This document shows, piece by piece, positions 10,001-17,969 of a stretch of DNA of 64,000 bases. Source of the DNA: Methylocystis rosea (GTDB taxonomy: Bacteria > Pseudomonadota > Alphaproteobacteria > Rhizobiales > Beijerinckiaceae). The stretch's first letter is position 1; the number at the start of each line of letters is the position of its first letter. The DNA lies in NCBI RefSeq assembly GCF_003855495.1, contig NZ_CP034086.1, positions 930,001 through 994,000 on the forward strand, read 5' to 3'. Below the pieces are notes generated by a model, which saw nothing but the letters and a program-made list of their open reading frames with translations, ran no database searches and had not been told where the DNA came from. The position numbers and the translations under genes are program-made.

Positions 10001-10584
10001 GCTCTCTGCTCTCCTTCTTTGACATCTATCGGAAGATGGACAGCGGCGCGCTGACCGCGACCGTGCAGCTTAGTCAAAACCGCGCCGATGGCGCGTTGCG
10101 CATTCGCGACTTCTTCGTGCGCGGCGAACCGACCGTGCGCCAGCTGATGGCGCAAAGCGGAACGGCGCGCCCGGACGATCGCGGCAATTACCGCTTCGAC
10201 CCCGACCTCGTTCGCGTCGGCAGATTGGAGAGCGACTTCAGCTGGTCGGGCGGACAGCTTACCGTGCGCGAGGGCGTGCTGTCGGGTCCCGAGATCGGCC
10301 TCACTTTCGACGGCTACATCGACTTCCCGCGCGAGCGGCTGGACCTTGTGGGCTCATATGTGCCCGCCTATGCGTTGAACAATCTGTTGTCGAATATTCC
10401 GGTGGTCGGCGTCGTGCTCGCCGGCGGACAGCATGAAGGCGTATTTGCGCTGAGCTATCGCCTCTATGGCGCGCTCCCATCGCCCTCGATCAGCGTCAAT
10501 CCGCTCTCGGCGATCGCGCCCGGGTTGATGCGCAAGATCATGGGCGTCATCGACGGCACGACGCGCATGCCGCAGCAGCGGTAG
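7069..10584 (+). CDS. Large AsmA/YhdP-like protein (DUF3971 plus AsmA-like C-terminus)
   Basis: The 1171-residue envelope protein has one N-terminal membrane segment (about 46-72, LIMLSGLAAVLLCALTFGGF) followed by a very long beta-rich periplasmic part. A DUF3971-type region occupies the middle. The C-terminal AsmA-like block (about 1050-1165) contains TVREGVLSGPEIGLTFDGYI and VPAYALNNLLSNIPVVG. YhdP/AsmA proteins are thought to form bridges carrying phospholipid to the outer membrane; that role is inferred from the family. The TTG start is used because GAGG lies 4 bases before it and the reading frame is open from there; an ATG at 7210 would cut into the membrane segment. Confidence 0.85.
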   Translation: MTDRTGRKPSGGDIVVDRARRAIQRACRAAWRSPVFWAPPRGLPRLIMLSGLAAVLLCALTFGGFFLLLSQGSITFAWLAPRIVESLDELAGGRYEFSLGAAAIGNGDHGPTLSVDNFIVKKDGRPIVAAPRAELSLDLRSLLIGRIKLRRLEVLDLDLRLSVDPDGSVAISAGAHPVPAKAPAPAPDGAASAANGAGSERVTLLRDAAGALRGLMDFATSPNSPIAALDRLGVAHGRLTIDDRTIDRAIRYEDVTLSLDKGGNGMRFSAAANGPSGRWTAVAVAKGAPGGRRDFHAQFRNFSIDEISLAGGFRTTRFDTDAPLSFDLRFALGPGDEVLEASGQMEIGRGYFRFDEPDHEPVMIEKIAGVAVWDRAARKVAIAPLVFKAGGFDMTIVGEARPPDGAKTIADAASLDGPWTIALRLKAPTVVAPERAGEKNVRIDNGLLNARLFRDERQMVFDKFAFAGPDARVDLNGALSWRDDIRVILKMGIEDTQIRALARLWPTHVAPSVRTWFVDHVPVGVLKRAQYAADFDGAALNAMRYEQAPPDRSLFAEGDIVDATVSDILPGMAPLTGINGRLRITGQTASFDATSGAMETGPGRRLALSSGRFLVADSALRPTPAMVEVAVGGDVEAVSDLLSLPAIADHASIPVEAGALKGTLEGRLRVDFETGATARDAATTFAIDATTSNLVIEKLIGREKLESGALHIVADPAGLRVNGTGRLFGAPATLDVRRGFGDKGPAQAQVAFTFDDAARQRAGYALAGVSGPILATIRTPLPVENVDTQIDLDLTRTNFDNPLPGLVKPAGKPAKSSFTLTRHGEAMSLEQFIFDAGPTQAQGVIEFGREGAFRAARLSQARLSPGDDMRVDVQRSGELVKIVARGANFDARPIMQGLLRADRGKGSVDDLDLDFKSPIVTGYGKQILANVELKLERRGGKPRAVALKGFFGREQLTVGMGRGQDNQSQLEIATNDGGSLLSFFDIYRKMDSGALTATVQLSQNRADGALRIRDFFVRGEPTVRQLMAQSGTARPDDRGNYRFDPDLVRVGRLESDFSWSGGQLTVREGVLSGPEIGLTFDGYIDFPRERLDLVGSYVPAYALNNLLSNIPVVGVVLAGGQHEGVFALSYRLYGALPSPSISVNPLSAIAPGLMRKIMGVIDGTTRMPQQR

Positions 10585-10593
10585 TCTTCGAGC

Positions 10594-11856
10594 TTACGCG
10601 CGTTCGAGCAATACGTGCTTCTTCTTGCCGAGCGAGAGTTTGACGACGCCGTCGCTTGCGAACTCCGCTTCGCCGATGACGCTGCGTTCGTCCGTCACCG
10701 GCGCATCATTGACGCGCAGCCCGCCGCCCTTGATCTGGCGTCGCGCTTCGCCGGTCGACGCGACGAGACCGGCTTTGACGAAGGCGGTCAGCACGCCGAG
10801 GCCGGCGGCGACTTCCTCAGCCGAAACGGCGACCTTGGGGAGCGACAAAGCGAGCGCGCCCTCTTCAAATGTCGTGCGCGCCGTATCCGCCGCCGCATCC
10901 GCCGCCGCGCGGCCGTGAATGAGCGCCGTCGCCTCCGTCGCCAGAGTCTTCTTGGCTTCGTTGATTTCGGCGCCTTGCAGCGCGGCGAGGCGCGCGATCT
11001 CTTCCATCGGCAGGAAGGTGAAGAGTTTTAGGAAGCGGGCGACGTCGGCGTCTTCCGTATTGCGCCAATACTGCCAGTAGTCATAGGGCGAAAGCATGTC
11101 GGCGTTGAGCCAGATGGCGCCGGCGGCGGTCTTGCCCATCTTGGCACCTGACGCCGTCGTCAGCAGCGGCGAGGTGAGCGCATAGAGTTGCGGGCAGCCC
11201 ATGCGGCGGCCGAGATCGAGACCGGTGACGATATTGCCCCACTGGTCCGAGCCGCCCATCTGCAGCAGCGCGCCGTAGCGCTTGTTGATCTCGACGAAGT
11301 CATACGCCTGCAAGCACATGTAGTTGAACTCGATGAAGGAGAGTTCATGCTCGCGTTCGAGCCGCAGCTTCACCGAATCCATGGTGAGCATGCGGTTGAC
11401 GGAGAAGTGGCGGCCGACGTCGCGCAGGAAGTCGATGTAGTTTAAGCCCGCCAGCCAATCGGCGTTGTCGAGCATCAGCGCGTCACTCGCGCCGTCACCA
11501 AAGGTGAGAAAGCGTTCGAAGACGGTCCGGATCGACGCCTTGTTGGCGTCGATCTGTTCGACGGTCAAAAGCTTGCGGCTCTCGTCCTTGCCGGAGGGAT
11601 CGCCGACCCGCGTCGTGCCGCCGCCCATCAGCGGCAATGGCTTGCCGCCGGTGCGCTGCAGCCAGGCGAGCATCATGATCGGCAGGAGCGACCCGACATG
11701 GAGCGAGGGCGCCGTGCAGTCGAAGCCGATATAGGCGGAGAGCGTGCCGGAGCGCGCCTTTTCGTCCAGCCCCTCGAAATCCGAGCATTGATGCACGAAG
11801 CCGCGCTCGATCAGCGCGCGCAGGAAATCGGACGTGGGCGTAAAATCAACGGTCAT
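10594..11856 (-). CDS. tyrS: Tyrosyl-tRNA synthetase
   Basis: Class I aminoacyl-tRNA synthetase charging tRNA-Tyr, 420 residues, normal length. HIGH-type motif HVGS at 53-56 ([17 protein letters not shown]). KMSKS equivalent KMGKT in [16 protein letters not shown]. Tyrosine-pocket segments [24 protein letters not shown]... are intact. An S4 RNA-binding domain forms the C-terminus (about 350-420: [20 protein letters not shown]). It is convergent with the AsmA-like gene, with only 9 bases between stops, and has no obvious operon partner. Confidence 0.98.
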   Translation of the reverse strand: MTVDFTPTSDFLRALIERGFVHQCSDFEGLDEKARSGTLSAYIGFDCTAPSLHVGSLLPIMMLAWLQRTGGKPLPLMGGGTTRVGDPSGKDESRKLLTVEQIDANKASIRTVFERFLTFGDGASDALMLDNADWLAGLNYIDFLRDVGRHFSVNRMLTMDSVKLRLEREHELSFIEFNYMCLQAYDFVEINKRYGALLQMGGSDQWGNIVTGLDLGRRMGCPQLYALTSPLLTTASGAKMGKTAAGAIWLNADMLSPYDYWQYWRNTEDADVARFLKLFTFLPMEEIARLAALQGAEINEAKKTLATEATALIHGRAAADAAADTARTTFEEGALALSLPKVAVSAEEVAAGLGVLTAFVKAGLVASTGEARRQIKGGGLRVNDAPVTDERSVIGEAEFASDGVVKLSLGKKKHVLLERA

Positions 11857-11972
11857 GGCGGGGTGATAGGCGCAACGCGGCGCCCGCGCAAGCGACCCTG
11901 GCTTGAGAGTTCTGGTTGAAATTAATGGCCCCTTACGATATGTAAGGAGTTCTAACGAGAAGGAGCTTGGCC

Positions 11973-12212
11973 GTGTCGAAGGCGACCCTAACCAGCAAGG
12001 GTCAAATCACTCTGCCCGCCGAAGTACGCCGAGCCTTGCGGGTAGATACTGGCGACAGTCTGGTTTTCGAACAGACAAGCGGCGACGCCTTTCTCGTTCG
12101 CGCCGCCTCTGGAGACATACGACGCCTTAAAGGCGTTGTTCCGGCGCCCGCGACGCCAGTCACGCTCGAGGCAATGGAAGCGGCGATCCGAAGCCGGGCC
12201 GGCGAAAAGTGA
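11973..12212 (+). CDS. AbrB/VapB-type antitoxin
   Basis: The 79-residue antitoxin of a type II toxin-antitoxin pair has an N-terminal swapped-hairpin DNA-binding fold: [21 protein letters not shown], then GDSLVFEQ. The C-terminal arm ([16 protein letters not shown]) should bind the toxin. AAGGAG lies 7 bases before the GTG but only 1 base before the TTG two codons earlier, so GTG is the likely start. The stop overlaps the toxin start (GTGA). By family it represses its own promoter and neutralises the PIN toxin. Confidence 0.88.
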   Translation: MSKATLTSKGQITLPAEVRRALRVDTGDSLVFEQTSGDAFLVRAASGDIRRLKGVVPAPATPVTLEAMEAAIRSRAGEK

Positions 12213-12601
12213 TAGCACTCGATACAAACGTGCTCGTGCGCTACCTCGCCCAGGACGACCGCGAGCAAGCCAAAGCCGCGACGCGATTTATCGAAGAGGC
12301 GCTGACGGCCGGCGATCCAGGGTTCATTTCGGCGATCGTTCTTTGCGAGATCATTTGGGTGCTCGAAAGCCGCTATGATCTGAAAAGGACGGACGTTGTT
12401 TCGATCATCAAAGCGCTTCTCGATACGCGGCAGATTGTCATCGGCGAGGCAAACGCCGTGCGTGCGGCGCTGAATCATTCCAGCGTCGATCTTGTCGACG
12501 CGATCATTCACGAGGTGGGCAGGTCACGACAGTGTCAAATGACGGTGACGTTCGACCGCAAATTCGCCCGACTCGCCGGCGTCGAGTTGCTCGGCCGGTG
12601 A
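12209..12601 (+). CDS. PIN-domain toxin (VapC family ribonuclease)
   Basis: The 130-residue PIN ribonuclease is translationally coupled to the preceding antitoxin by a 4-base overlap. The conserved acidic residues are visible: ALDTNVLVRYL (first Asp), Glu in LCEIIWVLESRY, and Asp in SSVDLVDAIIHEVGR followed by TVTFDRKFARL. VapC toxins cleave tRNA or rRNA; the actual target here cannot be read from sequence. The frame is intact, in contrast to the PIN gene at 42826-43273. A GC-rich palindromic repeat follows 35 bases after the stop. Confidence 0.88.
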   Translation: MIALDTNVLVRYLAQDDREQAKAATRFIEEALTAGDPGFISAIVLCEIIWVLESRYDLKRTDVVSIIKALLDTRQIVIGEANAVRAALNHSSVDLVDAIIHEVGRSRQCQMTVTFDRKFARLAGVELLGR

Positions 12602-12635
12602 GCGGTCCGCGGCCCTAATGATGGGCGCGATCCGT

Positions 12636-12677
12636 CCCCTCTCCCGCGAAGCGGGGGAGGGTTGGGAGGGGTCGGTG
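12636..12677. repeat. Palindromic GC-rich repeat, CTCCC/GGGAG family
   Basis: An 11-bp stem (CCCTCTCCCGC, loop GAA, GCGGGGGAGGG) is followed by GGGAGGGGTCGGTG. It resembles the units at 15635-15660 and 51002-51124. Dispersed REP-like elements of this kind are common between alphaproteobacterial genes. Apart from this the gap 12602-12864 holds nothing I can name. Confidence 0.7.
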
Positions 12678-12864
12678 TTTCTTGCTTGTCGGCGAGTTCT
12701 TCCATCCGGCGCTTCGCGCCGCGGGAAAGAGAGCGGGCCGTCGTCACGCCTCGCGATAGCACGTTAGAACCTCCGAGGCCGCTTTCTTGCCCCACTGCCG
12801 GGCTTTTGGTAAAAACCGCAGGCCTTCGCGCTCGCGCCAGCGCGCCGACGAACGCAGGACAATC

Positions 12865-14286
12865 ATGCTTTTCTACGAGCCGCTGTTCCTGTTCCTTTTC
12901 GGCCCGGCGGTTTACCTCCTGTATCTCTTCTTTGGAGAAGTCCGCGCGCGGCGGGCCGTCATCCTCTTTGCGGCAAGCGTCGTCTTTTACGCTTGGAGCG
13001 AGCCGGTCTTCATCCTCCTTGTCTTCGCGTCGGTCGGGCTCGACCTTTACGTGGGGCAGAAGATTGCGACATCGGCCGCGAGCGACACATCCAAACGCTG
13101 GCTGGCGCTCGGCGTCGTCGCCAATCTCGCGATCCTCGTCTATTACAAATATACGGGCTTCCTCGCGCTCAATCTCGACGCGCTGCTGAAGGCGTTGACG
13201 CTGCCGGGAATCAACATCCCGCAAATCGCGTTGCCGATCGGCGTCAGCTTCATCGTCTTTGAAAAGATCACTTATCTCGTCGACGTCTATCGCGGCGTCA
13301 CGGCGCCAGCGCGTAGTTCGCTGCTCTACGGGCTTTACGTCTTTTTCTTTCCCAAGCTCCTCGCCGGCCCGATCATCAAATATCACGACATCGCGCGCCA
13401 ATTCGAGGCGATGCCGCACGCCGACGTCGACGACTTTATCGTGGGCTTTTCCCGCTTCATGCTCGGCGTCGTGAAGAAGCTGCTTTTCGCCGACACATTG
13501 GCGAGCGGCGCGGATCTGATCTTCGCGCATGACGTCAGCTCCCTTGGCTTCGCGGAGGCCTGGGCGGGCGTGCTGTTCTTCACCTTCCAGATCTATTTCG
13601 ATTTTTCCGGCTATTCCGACATGGCGATTGGGCTGGCGCGCATGTTCGGCTTTCGGCTGCTTGAAAATTTCAACATGCCCTATGTCGCGACGAGCATCAC
13701 CGATTTCTGGCGGCGTTGGCACATCTCTCTGACGAGCTGGATTCGCGAATATTTATATTTCCCGCTCGGCGGCAATCGGCGCGGCGACGCGCGCACCTAT
13801 CTCAATCTGTGGATCTGCTTCTTCGCTTCGGGAATCTGGCACGGCGCGGCTTGGACCTATATCGCCTGGGGCGCCTATAACGGCGTGTTCCTCGTGCTCG
13901 ACCGGCTCTTTCTGGTCAATCGGCTGCAGCGGTTGCCGGACTGGCTCGCCAACATCATTGCGATGATCATCGTGATCGTCGGCTGGACATTCTTTCGCGC
14001 AACCTCTCTGTCGCAAGCCGGCGCGCTGCTCGCGTTGATGGCGACTCCATGGGCGCACGCCAGCGCGCCTGTCGCCATTCCGCCCGAATATATTGTCGTC
14101 GCGCTGATCGCCGCTGGAATCTGCGTCGCGCAGCGCCTGTCGCTTTATGTCAAGGACTTCGATTGGGGCGTCGCGGCGCAGCGCTTCGCCCTGGCGTCGA
14201 ACAGCGCGCTTTCCATGCTTTTCCTTGCGGCTTTGGCGAAGGGACTTGCTGATCCCTTCAAGCCGTTCATCTACTTCCGGTTTTGA
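12865..14286 (+). CDS. MBOAT-family O-acyltransferase (AlgI-like)
   Basis: The 473-residue polytopic inner-membrane protein has about 9-11 hydrophobic segments. AlgI-type MBOAT proteins move acetyl groups across the membrane for O-acetylation of extracellular polysaccharides. Signature segments are FWRRWHISLTSWIREYLYFP (about 288-307) and the invariant-His block FFASGIWHGAAWTYIAWGAY (about 323-342). The start MLFYEPLFLFLF is chosen because an upstream Met would add 26 charged residues of no homology. It forms an operon with the AlgJ-like gene 24 bases downstream. No polymer synthase is nearby, so the acceptor polymer is unknown. Confidence 0.9.
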   Translation: MLFYEPLFLFLFGPAVYLLYLFFGEVRARRAVILFAASVVFYAWSEPVFILLVFASVGLDLYVGQKIATSAASDTSKRWLALGVVANLAILVYYKYTGFLALNLDALLKALTLPGINIPQIALPIGVSFIVFEKITYLVDVYRGVTAPARSSLLYGLYVFFFPKLLAGPIIKYHDIARQFEAMPHADVDDFIVGFSRFMLGVVKKLLFADTLASGADLIFAHDVSSLGFAEAWAGVLFFTFQIYFDFSGYSDMAIGLARMFGFRLLENFNMPYVATSITDFWRRWHISLTSWIREYLYFPLGGNRRGDARTYLNLWICFFASGIWHGAAWTYIAWGAYNGVFLVLDRLFLVNRLQRLPDWLANIIAMIIVIVGWTFFRATSLSQAGALLALMATPWAHASAPVAIPPEYIVVALIAAGICVAQRLSLYVKDFDWGVAAQRFALASNSALSMLFLAALAKGLADPFKPFIYFRF

Positions 14287-14310
14287 ATTGGATGAGCGAA
14301 TTTAGTCGAA

Positions 14311-15597
14311 ATGGATAAGCGCATCGAGAAACATGCGGCGGAATTTGGAGCGGCGTTGCAGTCGCGCGTTCGGGCCGAGGGCGTCATCGCCTTTTTGAAG
14401 TCGCTGACGCTCGCGCGCCTGCCGATTTTCGGTTGCGCCGGCTTCATCGCCTTCCTTTTTCTCGCCAATTTGTGGAATTTCGCCGTTGAAGGCGATTGGC
14501 CGAAGCTGCGCATCCGCAGCGCCTGGCCGCTTTACGGCGTCGCGAAGCCAAAGCCCGCGTCCTGGACTCTCGAGGCCTTTCTTTCAGGAGAAACGCAGAA
14601 GGCGGTCTCCATCAATCTCGGCCGAATGTCGCCGGTGTTTCCGATCTCGGTGCGCGCGAAAAATCAGCTCGTCTTTTCGCTTTTTGGCGGCTCGGCGGCG
14701 CCCGGAGTCGTGATCGGCCGCAATGGCCAACTCTATGAGCAGTTCTACATCGATGAATTTTGCGCCCGCGACGGCGCCTTCGATTCCGCGCGACTTAGTG
14801 CGTGGTCTTCGACGCTGCGCGAAATCGAGGAGAGGGCGCAGGTGCGCGGCAAGAGCTTCGTCTATCTCATTTCGCCGTCAAAGGCGGCGCGCTACCCGGA
14901 AGATCTGCCAAAGTCCGCGGCTTGCGCCCAGCGCGCGACGGCGATGCCCGAAAAGCTTGCGCCTTACCGCGGGGCGCTCGACGAATCGCATGTGCGCTAT
15001 GTGGACGGCGCGGCGCTCATTGCGGCGGAAAAATCCAAGCAGCCAATACCGATCTTTCCGCGCGGCGGCACGCATTGGAACAGCGTCGGCGGCGCGCTCG
15101 CCATGCGTGAAGCGACACGCGCGCTTCCCGCTTCTCCTGTCGGCGTGCTGGCCTTTGCGTCTGCGCCGGCGCCGGAAGCCCTCGGCACCGACCGCGACCT
15201 GCTGGATCTCCTCAATCTCCTATCGCCGGACGCGCATTACCCCACGGCGGCGATCGGCCGGGCAGGGGAGAAGGGCGATTGCATGCGCCCGCCGCGTCTG
15301 CTGGCGCTGGGCGGGAGCTTCCTGCATGAAGTTCTGGCGGCGGCGACCCTCGCGCCCTGTCCGCCTCAGATCGATTATTGGTTCTACATGCGGACCGAGG
15401 ACAACAGCGTCGAACTCGGTCATTACCGGCGCGCGCCAGGGGACGCCTCGAACGGCGAACGGCTGTCGGCCACGACAGAGGAGCTCGACGAGAACCTCGC
15501 GGGCGCTGATTTCATCCTGCTCGAAGAAAATGAATCGAGCATCGCCACGACGAAGCAGGTCGGCCACCTCGCCGAGGCGCTGCGCCGTTTGCCTTAG
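14311..15597 (+). CDS. AlgJ/AlgX-like SGNH-type acetyltransferase
   Basis: The 428-residue protein has one N-terminal membrane anchor (about 33-54, FGCAGFIAFLFLANLWNFAV) and a periplasmic SGNH-hydrolase-like domain. The segment PIPIFPRGGTHWNSVGGALA (about 245-264) carries the GTHWN motif of AlgX/AlgJ proteins, and LISPSKAARYPEDLP is the matching upstream block. A GGSFLHEV-like segment (about 334-341) would hold the nucleophilic Ser. It follows the MBOAT gene directly, so the two probably make one acetyl relay: MBOAT brings acetyl across, and this protein attaches it to the polymer. Confidence 0.82.
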   Translation: MDKRIEKHAAEFGAALQSRVRAEGVIAFLKSLTLARLPIFGCAGFIAFLFLANLWNFAVEGDWPKLRIRSAWPLYGVAKPKPASWTLEAFLSGETQKAVSINLGRMSPVFPISVRAKNQLVFSLFGGSAAPGVVIGRNGQLYEQFYIDEFCARDGAFDSARLSAWSSTLREIEERAQVRGKSFVYLISPSKAARYPEDLPKSAACAQRATAMPEKLAPYRGALDESHVRYVDGAALIAAEKSKQPIPIFPRGGTHWNSVGGALAMREATRALPASPVGVLAFASAPAPEALGTDRDLLDLLNLLSPDAHYPTAAIGRAGEKGDCMRPPRLLALGGSFLHEVLAAATLAPCPPQIDYWFYMRTEDNSVELGHYRRAPGDASNGERLSATTEELDENLAGADFILLEENESSIATTKQVGHLAEALRRLP

Positions 15598-15634
15598 TGA
15601 AGATGCGGAATTAAGTGAATCGATTAGGCGAGCC

Positions 15635-15660
15635 CCCTCTCCCCGTTCACGGGGAGAGGG
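15635..15660. repeat. Perfect palindromic repeat, CTCCC/GGGAG family
   Basis: A perfect 12-bp stem (CCCTCTCCCCGT / ACGGGGAGAGGG) with a 2-base centre lies in the gap after the AlgJ-like gene. It is the same family as 12636-12677 and 51002-51124. It may double as a transcription end for the acetylation operon, although no T-tract follows. Confidence 0.7.
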
Positions 15661-15717
15661 AAAGTTCACCCAGGGAAATCGCTAATTCGAGAAAACTATG
15701 CCGCAGGATCACAATCA

Positions 15718-16125
15718 ATGAAACTTACTGTCGAAACGCTTGTCCATGCGCCGATCGCCCGAGTCTGGTCTGCCTACACCACACCGGCCGACATCACGAA
15801 GTGGAACTTCGCGATCGACACTTGGCATTGCCCGCGCGCCACAGTCGATCTGCGCGAGGGCGGCGCCTTCTCCTCCCGCATGGAGGCCAAAGACGGCAGC
15901 TTTGGTTTCGACTTTGCCGGAACTTACACCAAGATCGTTCGGCACGAGCTGATCGAATATTCCTTCGGAGACCGTAGCGGCGCCGTGGAATTTTTGGAAA
16001 GTGCGAATGGCGTAACAGTGCGCAGCACCTTCGATGCAGAAACCGAACACTCGATCGAACAGCAGCGCGATGGGTGGCAAACAATTTTGAACAACTTCAA
16101 AAACCACGTTGAGGCCACGGCTTAA
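15718..16125 (+). CDS. SRPBCC/AHSA1-like domain protein
   Basis: The 135-residue single-domain START/Bet v1-like fold protein of the AHSA1 group has the N-terminal VHAPIARVWSAYTTPADITKWN pattern and the C-terminal helix EQQRDGWQTILNNFKNHVEA. Such proteins bind hydrophobic ligands; the ligand and role are unknown. It stands alone between an unrelated gene on the same strand and a convergent one. The start follows CAATCA with no strong ribosome binding site. Confidence 0.82.
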   Translation: MKLTVETLVHAPIARVWSAYTTPADITKWNFAIDTWHCPRATVDLREGGAFSSRMEAKDGSFGFDFAGTYTKIVRHELIEYSFGDRSGAVEFLESANGVTVRSTFDAETEHSIEQQRDGWQTILNNFKNHVEATA

Positions 16126-16296
16126 CGATAGCGGCGATCTTGCATAGCATTCGCATAACGCGCCATTATGGAACGTTGCCTTTTATGGCGCGAAGCGAAC
16201 AGCCCGCCTGCCAGCCAAATGTTTCCGGGGTTCACCCAAAAGCGAAATTCAAACTGAGACATTCCCCAAACTCAGCGTGATCAAGACGCTCGCTGC

Positions 16297-17151
16297 TCAC
16301 GCCGCCTGCGACGGATCATCCCAATAGCCCTCTGAGCGGGCGATTTTGGCGTATTCGGCATGCACCAGGGCCGGGCTGTAAAGCCGCTCCAGTCGGCGCA
16401 CGACGAAATGGCCGCGCGCGAGGCTTTGGAAGTGCTCGGTGAAGGCCACGTTGATCGCCGCGCCGCTGATCGCGCCGATCACCGGGATGGCCTGGGCGGC
16501 GGTTTTTTGCGACACGACCATGCCGAAGCGCGCCCCGATCGCGCCGATCAGACGCGCCAGGGCGGGCGCCGCTTCGCTGGAGATCTGATGGACAGTCATA
16601 AATCGTGCAGCGTCGGACACGGATTTCGCGAGAAGCGCGCGGAGCGCGAGATAGCCGCCCTCTAGAACAGCGCCTTCGGCGGAAGGGCCGCCCAGCGCAA
16701 AAACTTCGAGACAGGCGAGCGCGGCGCCCGGGTGGCGCAGGTCCTCTCCCTCCGCCTGCGCGATTTCCGCGATCGAGCGCAGGATGATCGTCGTCGACAC
16801 CGGCAATTCGATCGGCAGGCTCGCAAGGCCCACGGCGCCACCGACGCCTCCCGAGAGGGCCGCGAGACGACGGTGAATGCGTATGGAATCCTTCGCCGGC
16901 TGCGCGTCGAGGCTCGCCAAGGCCATCTTCATCGCCGCGGCGAGCGCCTTTTGGGTCGCGACCGCGACCGCCGCCTGCAGTCGCGGCGGCAGCGTCATCG
17001 AGCCAAAACTCAGCTGCCGGCTCGCCAATCCGGTAAGCCGCGATGCAAAACTCTGTCGTTCCAGCGCCACCACGGCGGCGCGGAGGGCTTCGACGTCGGA
17101 CTGGGACAGGCCCTGGTCCACGAGAACGGGAAGCGGATAGGAGTTCGCCAC
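16297..17151 (-). CDS. EcsC family protein
   Basis: The 284-residue protein is dominated by Ala/Leu-rich helices. It matches the EcsC family pattern with ALSGGVGGAVGLASLPIELPVSTTIILRSIAEIAQAEGEDL (about 92-132) and the glycine-rich QAIPVIGAISGAAINVAFTEHF (about 227-248). The function of EcsC is not established (B. subtilis EcsC is encoded with an ABC exporter; no such partner is here). The protein is probably membrane-associated. Confidence 0.8.
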   Translation of the reverse strand: MANSYPLPVLVDQGLSQSDVEALRAAVVALERQSFASRLTGLASRQLSFGSMTLPPRLQAAVAVATQKALAAAMKMALASLDAQPAKDSIRIHRRLAALSGGVGGAVGLASLPIELPVSTTIILRSIAEIAQAEGEDLRHPGAALACLEVFALGGPSAEGAVLEGGYLALRALLAKSVSDAARFMTVHQISSEAAPALARLIGAIGARFGMVVSQKTAAQAIPVIGAISGAAINVAFTEHFQSLARGHFVVRRLERLYSPALVHAEYAKIARSEGYWDDPSQAA

Positions 17152-17396
17152 GGAATCCTCGGTTCTTTAGATCACCTTTAGAAATCGGACTCTTCCACGT
17201 CCTTTGCAAGCGCGGCAAGGTGTGGCGAAGCAGCAGGCGCGCACGCTCATGCGTCCGCGCACATGATCCGCCCTCCAGACGCTATATCTGCGTGGCTGGA
17301 GCGGCGCTGTTGCATTTCCCCGATCGTACTGTACTGCAAGACGTGCGTTTGCGGCTCCGCGTCAGACGGGGCGCAGATCAGGTAGAGGAGAACTAA

Positions 17397-17948
17397 ATGC
17401 GGAAGTTTGGATTGGGTCGCGCGCTGAGCGGCGTTTTCGCTCTGGCCCTGCTGGCGCCGGCGAGCGCTTTCGCGGGCGACCGCATCGGCTCCTTGCAGTG
17501 CCGGCTGCTTGGCAACGGCATCAGCGTCTTGGTCGAAAATCAGCAGATCGACTGCATGTATCGCGACGACGCTGAAGGCGCTGTTCCTGCTCATTACGTC
17601 GGCGCGCTCACCAAGGTCGGCGCCAATGTGACCATCAACGGTGCTGGCGAGCTTGCCTGGGGCGTCGTCTCCGCCACCAGCCATATCGGACCGGGCGCCC
17701 TCGCAGGCGCCTATTATGGCCCGGGCTTCTCAGCCAAAGTTCTGGTGGGCGGCGGCGGCGCGGCGCTCGTCGGCGGATCCAACAACACGTTCTCGCTGCA
17801 GCCATTTAGCGTTGAAGCCGGCTCCGGCGTGGGATGGACAGCGGGCGTCCAGCGCTTGACCCTCGCTTATGTCCCGCCGCCGCCCCCGCCCATGCCGCGC
17901 CGCCATCACTTCCACCATCATCACCATTATCACCACCATCACGGCTAA
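17397..17948 (+). CDS. DUF992 secreted protein with Pro/His-rich tail
   Basis: The 183-residue protein has a signal peptide (about 1-26, LSGVFALALLAPASAFA). A DUF992 domain (about 27-160) carries the typical IGSLQCRLLG start, an internal second Cys (QIDCMY) and GVGWTAGVQRLTLAY near the end. DUF992 proteins normally stop close to this point. Here a tail follows: PPPPPPMPRR and then 11 histidines in 14 residues broken only by one Phe and one Tyr. The tail should bind divalent metal; that is inference. The domain function is unknown. AGGAGA lies 6 bases before the ATG. Confidence 0.85.
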   Translation: MRKFGLGRALSGVFALALLAPASAFAGDRIGSLQCRLLGNGISVLVENQQIDCMYRDDAEGAVPAHYVGALTKVGANVTINGAGELAWGVVSATSHIGPGALAGAYYGPGFSAKVLVGGGGAALVGGSNNTFSLQPFSVEAGSGVGWTAGVQRLTLAYVPPPPPPMPRRHHFHHHHHYHHHHG

Positions 17949-17969
17949 GTCTTCGCGTAAACCTCCCCA

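Noticed and set aside
8851..10155. 434-codon open frame on the minus strand
   Set aside because: Lies wholly within the AsmA/YhdP-like gene on the other strand and has no homology signal.
12535..13722. 395-codon open frame on the minus strand
   Set aside because: Charged, low-complexity sequence antisense to the MBOAT gene.
16126..16296. tRNA or terminator in the gap after the SRPBCC gene
   Set aside because: No cloverleaf or T-loop (GTTCRANNC with pairing arms) and no hairpin with T-tract could be formed.
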